A program made the translations under genes and the position numbers. The notes under the pieces were generated by a model. That model did no database searches, was not told the origin of the DNA, and saw only the letters and a program-made list of their open reading frames with translations. Below are positions 1 to 5,025 of a stretch of 5,743 nt of DNA, piece by piece; within the stretch, counting starts at the first letter, position 1; every line of letters begins with the position of its first letter. Location: assembly GCA_013811715.1 (NCBI GenBank), contig JACCUS010000206.1, forward strand, positions 1-5,743, written 5' to 3'. The DNA is from Nocardioidaceae bacterium. GTDB taxonomy: Bacteria > Actinomycetota > Actinomycetes > Propionibacteriales > Nocardioidaceae.

Positions 1-125
1 CGCCCCTGGGTGGTGTCGCCGACATCGCCCAAGGTGGTGAAGTCGATGCCGGCCTGCTGGCACCGTCGCAGGTACGGCACGAACTGGGCATCGTCGAAGG
101 CGTCCGTGTCGAGTTGGAGTCGCAC
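1..125 (-). CDS. Partial CDS, probable GNAT-family N-acetyltransferase (N-terminal piece, runs off left edge)
   Basis: Reading the minus strand from a GTG at 125-123 gives 41 codons without a stop to the window edge. The translation includes RLQLDTDAFD, then FVPYLRRCQQAGIDFTTL. The pattern 'LDT-x-x-FD-x-x-x-F-x(10)-AGI-x-x-TL' is, by family memory, how the second half of tandem-domain actinobacterial GNAT acetyltransferases begins, just after the first acetyl-CoA fold. The catalytic region would lie beyond the left edge, so the product and substrate are not proven. The frame stays open upstream to at least 230, with another GTG at 197-195, but the residues between (FSARLPERSRQRWRW...) do not look conserved. 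No good ribosome binding site precedes either start; a GAGG directly abuts the GTG at 125. The gene could be an intact single-domain protein or a remnant that lost its first domain. It lies about 105 bases downstream of the permease on the same strand. Confidence 0.45.
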   Translation of the reverse strand, partial: MRLQLDTDAFDDAQFVPYLRRCQQAGIDFTTLGDVGDTTQG

Positions 126-230
126 CCTCGCGACAGCTATCGGCGCAAACCAGCGCCACCGCTGCCGGCTACGCTCGGGAAGCCTCGCCGAGAACACCTG
201 ACACCGAGCCAAGGTTGCCGGCCGCCCGCA

Positions 231-1697
231 CTAGGTCAGCCAGCGGGTCAGCGGGTCGATGGCGAAGTACACGACGAACAGCACGGTCACGATCCACATC
301 AGCGGGTGGATCGCCGACACCTTCCCGCGGGCCAGCTTCACGACGACGTACGCGATGAAGCCGGCGCCGATGCCGACCGAGATGGAGTAGGTGAACGGCA
401 TCAACACGATCGTCAGGAAGGCCGGGATCGCGATCTCCATGTCGTCCCAGTCGATGTTCTTCACCTGGGTCATCATCAAGAAGCCCACCACGACCAGCGC
501 CGGCACGGCCGCCTCGTTCGGGATGATGGCGACCACCGGAGACAAGAAGGTGGCCAGCAAGAACAGCACACCGGTCACGATGCTGGCCAGCCCGGTGCGG
601 GCGCCCTCCCCGACTCCGGAGGCCGATTCGATGTACGACGTGTTGCTCGACACGGATGCGGCGCCTCCCGCGGCCGCTGCCAGCGAGTCGACCACCAGGA
701 TGCGCTGAGTGTCGGGAGGGTTGCCCGACGCGTCGAGCAGCCCGGCCTCGGCGCCGATGGCCGTCATCGTGCCCATCGTGTCGAAGAAGTCGGCCAGCAG
801 CAGCGTGAACACGAAGAGCGCCGCGGTCACGAATCCCGCGCTCTCGAAGGATCCGAACAGCGAGAACTCGCCCAGCAGCGCGAAGTCCGGCGTCTCGACG
901 ACTTTGTCGGGCCAGGTCGGAACCGTCAGGTTCCAGCCCTTGGGGTTGACTCCCTGCGAGGTGAACGTCGGGCCGACCTCGGCGACGGCTTCCACGATGA
1001 TCGCGAAGACGGTGGTCGCGATAATCGAGATCAAGATGGCGCCCTTCACGTGCCGCGCGTACAGCACGACCATCAAGATCAGACCGACGGCGAAGACCAC
1101 GACCGGCCAGCCCGCGAGGAAGCCGCCGAGGCCCAGCTGGACCGGCACGGGTGGCGTCTCGGTGCGCCGTACGAAGCCCGCGTCGACGAGCCCGATCAGC
1201 GCGATGAACAAGCCGATGCCGACGCTGATCGCGATCTTCAGCTGCCGCGGCACCGCGGAGAAGACCGCCTTCCGGAAACCTGTCAGCACCAGCACCAAGA
1301 TGATCAGGCCTTCGAGCACCACCAGGCCCATCGCGTCCGCCCACGACATCTGCGAGGCGATCGCGAAGGCGACGAACGCGTTGAGGCCCAGCCCGGTGGC
1401 CAGCGCCAGCGGGTAGTTGGCAACGGCACCCATCAAGATCGTGAGCACGCCGGCGACGAGCGCGGTCGCGGCGGCGATCTGCGCGAGGTCGGCTTGCGGC
1501 CCACCGGTGATCGAGTTGCCGTCGGCGTCCACCGCGCCGGCCAGGATGAGGGGGTTGAGCACGATGATGTAGGCCATCGTGAAGAACGTGACGAGGCCGC
1601 CACGGATCTCCCGGCTTGGCGTCGAACCGCGCTCGGAGATCTTGAAGAACCTGTCGAGACCGGTCGCATTGGTCGATGCACGCGTGGAGGGGGTCAC
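231..1697 (-). CDS. NCS2-family purine (adenine/guanine/hypoxanthine) permease, AzgA type
   Basis: This is an inner-membrane permease of about 488 residues, within the normal AzgA size, expected to import purine bases by proton symport. The N-terminus carries LDRFFKISERGS (from residue 14) and then RGGLVTFFTMAYI at 32-44, the AzgA signature entering helix 1. Further family marks are the GLNAF segment near 104, FFDTMGT at 304-310 with the helix-8 Asp306, SNTSYIESASGVGEGARTG at 351-369 with Glu357 in the substrate region, and NEAAVPALVVVGFLM from 394. Many hydrophobic helices fit the 14-helix NCS2 fold. Substrate choice among purines cannot be read from sequence. Start choice: GTG at 1697-1695 has AGGTG six bases upstream and gives a short, typical N-terminus. 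GTG at 1706 and ATG at 1733 are in frame alternatives adding 3 and 12 residues. The stop is TAG at 233-231. It is divergent from the DUF2530 gene and probably starts its own transcript. Confidence 0.93.
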   Translation of the reverse strand: MTPSTRASTNATGLDRFFKISERGSTPSREIRGGLVTFFTMAYIIVLNPLILAGAVDADGNSITGGPQADLAQIAAATALVAGVLTILMGAVANYPLALATGLGLNAFVAFAIASQMSWADAMGLVVLEGLIILVLVLTGFRKAVFSAVPRQLKIAISVGIGLFIALIGLVDAGFVRRTETPPVPVQLGLGGFLAGWPVVVFAVGLILMVVLYARHVKGAILISIIATTVFAIIVEAVAEVGPTFTSQGVNPKGWNLTVPTWPDKVVETPDFALLGEFSLFGSFESAGFVTAALFVFTLLLADFFDTMGTMTAIGAEAGLLDASGNPPDTQRILVVDSLAAAAGGAASVSSNTSYIESASGVGEGARTGLASIVTGVLFLLATFLSPVVAIIPNEAAVPALVVVGFLMMTQVKNIDWDDMEIAIPAFLTIVLMPFTYSISVGIGAGFIAYVVVKLARGKVSAIHPLMWIVTVLFVVYFAIDPLTRWLT

Positions 1698-1744
1698 GCC
1701 CGACACCTTATTCCCGTAGCGGGGAAGGTGCATGCATTGCTGAG

Positions 1745-1754
1745 AGCGTAGGCT
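1745..1754. promoter_or_regulatory. Candidate divergent promoter with overlapping -10 elements
   Basis: AGCGTAGGCT holds two TANNNT hexamers on opposite strands that share the TA at 1749-1750. TAGGCT (1749-1754, plus) ends seven bases before the GTG start of the DUF2530 gene at 1762, the usual spacing for leaderless actinobacterial transcripts. TACGCT (1750-1745, minus) would start permease mRNA near 1738, giving a leader of about 40 bases to the GTG at 1697. No clear -35 hexamer is seen on either side. The hexamers and spacing are visible in the sequence; promoter activity is inferred. Confidence 0.4.
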
Positions 1755-1761
1755 CCTTGTC

Positions 1762-2118
1762 GTGACGAAGAGCTCCACCGGCGAGGTGCGTGACCCCGAC
1801 CCGTCCGAAGGTCGGCCGCCGTCCGACCAGGCCGACATCTCGGGCAGCGCCTATGTCGCCCAGCTCCATCCGCTGGACGTCACCGGCGTCCGCACCGTCG
1901 CCGTCGGAACGATCCTGTGGCTGGGCGCCTTCGTTGCCACGGTGGCGTTCTACTCCACCCTGGCCGACGACGGGCGCGGCTGGTGGCTGTGGACGGCTCT
2001 GGCGGGGTTCGGCCAGGGGCTGATCGGCCTGGAGTACTGCCGCCGCCGACGCAACCGGCTCGCCCGGCTGCCAGATCGAGAGGTCGAGACGAGCCCGCTC
2101 GGCGCCGCCGGCCTGTAG
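1762..2118 (+). CDS. DUF2530 family small membrane protein
   Basis: This is a 118-residue protein of unknown function. A hydrophilic, acidic N-terminus (1-35) is followed by PLDVTGVRTVAVGT (37-50), a block I recognise as characteristic of the actinobacterial DUF2530 family. Two membrane helices follow at about 44-66 and 74-92, the second carrying GWWLWTALAGFGQGLIG. An arginine run (RRRR at 94-97) just after the second helix predicts that both termini are cytoplasmic. The length is typical of the family. The start is GTG. No Shine-Dalgarno precedes it, but a TAGGCT hexamer seven bases upstream suggests leaderless translation. It is divergent from the purine permease and convergent with the DUF3027 gene. 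No function should be assigned; the position beside the permease is seen in other actinobacteria as far as I recall, but a working link is unproven. Confidence 0.88.
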   Translation: MTKSSTGEVRDPDPSEGRPPSDQADISGSAYVAQLHPLDVTGVRTVAVGTILWLGAFVATVAFYSTLADDGRGWWLWTALAGFGQGLIGLEYCRRRRNRLARLPDREVETSPLGAAGL

Positions 2119-2132
2119 CGCCCATCCCCGCG

Positions 2133-2185
2133 ATTGCGGGAAACTTGTTCGGATCCGGGCCCCAAGACTGCAACTCTCCCGCAAT
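2133..2185. terminator. Inverted repeat in convergent spacer, possible bidirectional terminator
   Basis: ATTGCGGGA at 2133-2141 and TCCCGCAAT at 2177-2185 are perfect 9-base reverse complements separated by 35 bases. Between them CTTG (2144-2147) can pair with CAAG (2163-2166). A smaller hairpin, CCCGC-GATT-GCGGG at 2127-2140, uses the same GCGGG and would exclude the larger fold. The repeat lies in the 83-base gap between the convergent DUF2530 and DUF3027 genes, where a shared terminator is expected. There is no clear T-tract on either strand, so the role is inferred. Confidence 0.4.
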
Positions 2186-2201
2186 TCACGGCAGGCGAGG
2201 C

Positions 2202-3035
2202 TCAGCGGGGGATGATCTCGAGCTCGGCGTCGCCCCAGGTGTCCCACGTGAGGGTGTCGAAGACGGGCGTGGTTGCGCTCGGCTGGTGCTGGGAGTCCTC
2301 GACGCGTACGTCGGAGTGCGCTCCGCACCCGTGGTCGTAGGACACCGCCTGCCCGTCACTCGGTGACGACGCGTTGGCGCAGACCCCGAACGCCGCGCTC
2401 AGCGGCCCCCCCAGCCGCAGCAGGAAGCCGCACGAGCCGCACCGACCGGGCGCCGCCGTCGCTATCGCGGCGTCGGGGCCGTTCACTCCGGCGTACCAAC
2501 GGTCGGCGGCAGCGTCGCGGCCGGCGACCGAGAGCACCCGCTCTCGGCCCAACCCGACGTCTTCGACGACTTCGCGCTGCTCTCGGGAGGACGTCTGGTC
2601 GAGGGGCTCGTCCCCGACGAGGTAGCCGGGCACGAGGCGGGGGTCGCCGTCCGGCACCGGGACGAGGTCGCCTGGGCCGAGGTCGTCCTTGGCCATCCGA
2701 TCCTTCCACGGCACCCACTCCGGGCCGACGAGCGCTGAGTCCCCCGGCAGCAACACGATCTCGTTGACCGTGACGACCTTCTGCCGTGGTGCTCTGGCGA
2801 CGGTCACCGCCCATCGCCAGCCGACATAGCCGGGCTGCAGAGCAGTGAAGAGATGGGTGAGGACACGCTCGGCCTCGGCGACAACTCCGAGGTGGTCGCC
2901 GCACTCGCGCTCCCCCACCGCCTCCACCAGCGCCGTCCGGGCAGTCTCGACGGCCTCGGCCAGCGTGGCGTCAGCCTTCGGAGCTCGCGCCGTTGGGGTG
3001 CGCACCACGTTGTTCACCGAGCCATTGTCGCTCAT
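2202..3035 (-). CDS. DUF3027 domain protein with four-cysteine probable zinc site
   Basis: This 277-residue soluble protein has no signal peptide or membrane helix. It matches the actinobacterial DUF3027 family, whose function is unknown. Family-like blocks are GYVGWRWAVTVAR (69-81), then NEIVLLPG and GPEWVPWKDRMAKDDLGPGDLVP (about 91-126). The C-terminal part has CGSCGFLLRLGG (Cys199, Cys202), GVCAN (Cys219) and GCGAH (Cys237, His240). The four cysteines are well placed to bind a structural zinc ion. The last residues, TWGDAELEIIPR, resemble the usual family end. The start is ATG at 3035-3033; an upstream in-frame start at 3176 would add 47 low-complexity residues and run across the MFS start, so I rejected it. 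No strong ribosome binding site is seen. It is divergent from the MFS gene 70 bases away, an arrangement that seems to match Rv0876c/Rv0877 in M. tuberculosis (from memory). Confidence 0.88.
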   Translation of the reverse strand: MSDNGSVNNVVRTPTARAPKADATLAEAVETARTALVEAVGERECGDHLGVVAEAERVLTHLFTALQPGYVGWRWAVTVARAPRQKVVTVNEIVLLPGDSALVGPEWVPWKDRMAKDDLGPGDLVPVPDGDPRLVPGYLVGDEPLDQTSSREQREVVEDVGLGRERVLSVAGRDAAADRWYAGVNGPDAAIATAAPGRCGSCGFLLRLGGPLSAAFGVCANASSPSDGQAVSYDHGCGAHSDVRVEDSQHQPSATTPVFDTLTWDTWGDAELEIIPR

Positions 3036-3105
3036 CGGCGAAGTTGTTGGCCAATCGCCCCGAGCCACTACACACCCTGCCCTCAGCAGTTGGCAGGATG
3101 GACGG
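3036..3105. promoter_or_regulatory. Divergent intergenic region between DUF3027 and MFS genes
   Basis: This 70-base gap must hold the start signals of both genes unless they lie in coding sequence. TTGGCCAA at 3047-3054 is a perfect 8-base palindrome and the only obvious dyad, a possible operator half-way to the DUF3027 start. AGGA at 3095-3098 lies seven bases before the MFS GTG and is a good ribosome binding site. TACACA at 3069-3074 is a weak -10 candidate for the MFS side. I see no convincing -10/-35 pair toward DUF3027. Confidence 0.35.
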
Positions 3106-4608
3106 GTGCCGCCCCCAGAGCCGCAGCCCCAGAAGCCTGAGCGTCGTCGACGCTCGGCGAGGAGATCAGGCCGCACCCCGGCTCCCGACCGTGACGCAGC
3201 CCGCCCCGACCACAGCGCGGCGCGTCCCGACTACGGACATACAGCCCACCTGGCCGGAAGCCGCGGACCCACCGCCGCCGACCGTGCCCGCAAGGCGGCC
3301 GGTACCGGCAAGCGGGCCGCTGCTTTCTCCGGCCGGGCCGCCGGCGGGGCGGTCCGGGTGGCGAGACGTGCCACCCACGCGAAGGGTGCGGGCGACACTG
3401 GGCTCTACCGGCTGATCGAGCTGCACGCGTTCAACGCGGCCGGCGACGCCGCACTGGCGATCTCGTTGGCCGGCACGTTGTTCTTCCAGGTGCCCAGCGG
3501 CGAGGCGAGGGGCCAGATCGCGCTGTTCTTGGGCGTCACGATGCTGCCGTTCGCGATCGTCGCTCCCCTCGTCGGGCCGTTCCTGGACCGGTTCCGACGG
3601 GGTCGGCGCTGGGCCATCGGCAGCACCATGGCCCTGCGGGCGTTCGCCTGCTGGGCGCTGGCAGCGTCCGTCGTCAACGACTCGCCGTGGCTGTTCCCGG
3701 CCGCGCTCACCTGCCTGGTGGCGTCCAAGGCGTACGGCGTCACGCGGGCCTCGGCCGTCCCTCGACTGATCCCCGAAGACATGACGCTCGTGAAGGCCAA
3801 CTCCCGGATCTCACTGGCCGGCATCTCCGGCGCCGCCATCTCGGCGCCGATCGCCACCGTCACCTCATTGGCTGGCGCGCAATGGTCGCTGCGGTACGCC
3901 GCGCTCGTGTTCGTCGGCGCCACGATCTTGGCGATCCTGTTGCCGTCCCGCGTCGACTCCTCCGAAGGCGAGGCCCAGGTCGGCATGCGGGAGGTGGCCG
4001 ACCCCGGGAGGCGGTCCCGACGGATCGGGATGACGCCGATCGTCGTACTCGGGCTGCGCTGCAACGCCGGCCTGCGGATGCTCTCCGGCTTCCTCACCAT
4101 GTTCATGGCGTTCCTGCTGCGCGACAAGCCGTTCGCCGGCTGGGAGGACAACCCCACGCTGCTGCTCGGTCTGGTGATAGGCGCCGCCGGCGCAGGCAGC
4201 ACGGTCGGCACCTTGATCGGGTCGATGGCCAAGGGGCGCAGGCCGGAGTCCATCGCGCTCCTAACGCTCGTCGCCGACGCCGCCGCGGCCGTCTACGCCG
4301 CCCTCTTCTTCGGGCTGATCCCCGCCATGGTGCTCGGTCTCGTCGCGGGCATGAGCCAGTCATTGGGCAAGCTGTCCCTCGACGCGCTGATCCAGCACGA
4401 GGTGCCGGAGATCGTCCGCACGAGTGTGTTCGCCCGCTCCGAGACGCTGTTGCAGCTGTCCTGGGTGATCGGCGGGTTCATGGGCGTCTTCATGCCGCTG
4501 AACGCGCGGCTCGGCCTGTTCGTCGTCGTCGCGGTGTTGGCCGGCTGGCTGGTGTTCGCGCTGCGCGGCCGGGTCGTGGCGAACCGGCCGGCGCCCCGAC
4601 CGGCCTGA
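3106..4608 (+). CDS. MFS-type transporter with long basic N-terminal tail
   Basis: This is a 500-residue polytopic membrane protein with about 12 hydrophobic segments. The first is near residues 106-129 and the last near 469-488. GPFLDRFRRGRR at 157-168, in the loop after helix 2, is the classic MFS motif A (G-x-x-x-D-R-x-x-R). A hydrophilic central loop around 280-310 separates the two six-helix halves. The substrate is unknown; it resembles the M. tuberculosis Rv0876c-type putative transporters. About 100 residues before helix 1 are rich in Arg, Pro and Ala, with a PERRRRSARRSGR run and a repeated AARPD, presumably a cytoplasmic tail. Start: GTG at 3106 has AGGA seven bases upstream. The frame stays open back to 2845, but that stretch is antisense to DUF3027 and reads as low-complexity shadow. 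It is divergent from DUF3027, and its TGA directly abuts the convergent cold-shock gene stop. Confidence 0.87.
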   Translation: MPPPEPQPQKPERRRRSARRSGRTPAPDRDAARPDHSAARPDYGHTAHLAGSRGPTAADRARKAAGTGKRAAAFSGRAAGGAVRVARRATHAKGAGDTGLYRLIELHAFNAAGDAALAISLAGTLFFQVPSGEARGQIALFLGVTMLPFAIVAPLVGPFLDRFRRGRRWAIGSTMALRAFACWALAASVVNDSPWLFPAALTCLVASKAYGVTRASAVPRLIPEDMTLVKANSRISLAGISGAAISAPIATVTSLAGAQWSLRYAALVFVGATILAILLPSRVDSSEGEAQVGMREVADPGRRSRRIGMTPIVVLGLRCNAGLRMLSGFLTMFMAFLLRDKPFAGWEDNPTLLLGLVIGAAGAGSTVGTLIGSMAKGRRPESIALLTLVADAAAAVYAALFFGLIPAMVLGLVAGMSQSLGKLSLDALIQHEVPEIVRTSVFARSETLLQLSWVIGGFMGVFMPLNARLGLFVVVAVLAGWLVFALRGRVVANRPAPRPA

Positions 4609-4995
4609 TCAGCTCAGCTCGAGCTCGGCGGCCAGCGCCCGCAGCAGGGCAGCCGTCCGTTTGGCGGTCCGCGGGTCGCTGTGCCGCCCGTGTCGGTAGG
4701 TGCGCTCGAGGCTCTCGAGCAGCTTCATCAGGTCCTCGACGATGTTGACCATGTCCTCTGGCCTCTTGCGCATGGCCCTCGCCACCGACGGAGTCGGCTC
4801 GAGGACCGACACCTGGATGGCCTGGTCGCCCTTTCGGCCCTGCACGAGCCCGAACTCCACCCGGCTTCCCGACTTCAAGGCGGTGACCCCAGCGGGCAGC
4901 GCCTCGCCACGCACGAACACGTCACCACCGTCATCGGTGGTGAGGAAGCCGAACCCCTTCTCGGAGTCGTACCACTTGACCTTGCCCGTTGGCAC
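4609..4995 (-). CDS. Cold-shock-domain protein with actinobacterial C-terminal helical extension (CspB-like)
   Basis: This is a 128-residue protein. Residues 1-66 form a cold-shock domain (a five-stranded OB-fold that binds single-stranded RNA or DNA). TGKVKWYDSEKGFGFL holds RNP1 (KGFGFL at 13-18), and DVFVR at 25-29 is RNP2. Most short Csp proteins have VFVHF in RNP2; here Arg replaces His and the following Phe is missing, as I recall also for mycobacterial Rv0871. Residues 68-128, ending AELELS, are predicted helical and leucine-rich (MVNIVEDLMKLLESLE) with many basic residues, roughly doubling the usual 65-70 residue length. The start is GTG at 4995, chosen because AAGGAGGT lies seven bases upstream. 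The gene follows larE by 30 bases on the same strand and is probably cotranscribed with it. Its role as RNA chaperone or regulator is inferred; cold induction is not shown. Confidence 0.93.
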   Translation of the reverse strand: MPTGKVKWYDSEKGFGFLTTDDGGDVFVRGEALPAGVTALKSGSRVEFGLVQGRKGDQAIQVSVLEPTPSVARAMRKRPEDMVNIVEDLMKLLESLERTYRHGRHSDPRTAKRTAALLRALAAELELS

Positions 4996-5002
4996 CCCTG
5001 TT

Positions 5003-5010
5003 ACCTCCTT
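5003..5010 (-). promoter_or_regulatory. Full-consensus ribosome binding site of the cold-shock gene
   Basis: On the minus strand AAGGAGGT is an eight-base perfect match to the 16S rRNA anti-Shine-Dalgarno. It ends seven bases before the GTG at 4995, which is optimal spacing. It fixes the GTG as the start and predicts strong translation. It is by far the best such site in the window, where the other genes have partial sites or none. Confidence 0.88.
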
Positions 5011-5025
5011 TGCGAAGCCACCGTG

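Noticed and set aside
169..1344. 391-codon minus-strand frame inside the permease
   Set aside because: It overlaps the permease in another frame, is Arg/Gly/Asp-rich low complexity, and has no ribosome binding site or recognisable family.
114..1751. 545-codon open frame on the plus strand
   Set aside because: It lies antisense to the purine permease, which has clear family motifs throughout. Its product is a run of His, Asp, Arg and Gln with no domain, typical of a shadow frame in GC-rich DNA.
1698..1838. Longer permease N-terminus from ATG 1733 or the frame start at 1838
   Set aside because: The added residues are not like AzgA N-termini. The AAGGAG at 1758-1753 is 19 bases from ATG 1733, too far to act as its ribosome binding site.
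2845..3105. 87-codon upstream extension of the MFS gene
   Set aside because: This part is antisense to the conserved N-terminal half of DUF3027 and reads as Ser/Ala/Thr low complexity. The GTG at 3106 has a good ribosome binding site.
3036..3176. 47-codon upstream extension of the DUF3027 gene
   Set aside because: It overlaps the MFS start region and contributes Gly/Arg/Ser-rich sequence unlike the family; the ATG at 3035 gives a typical N-terminus.
3687..4748. 353-codon plus-strand frame overlapping the MFS and cold-shock genes
   Set aside because: It is a second frame through the membrane-protein gene, very Arg-rich, and continues antisense into the cold-shock gene. No family features.
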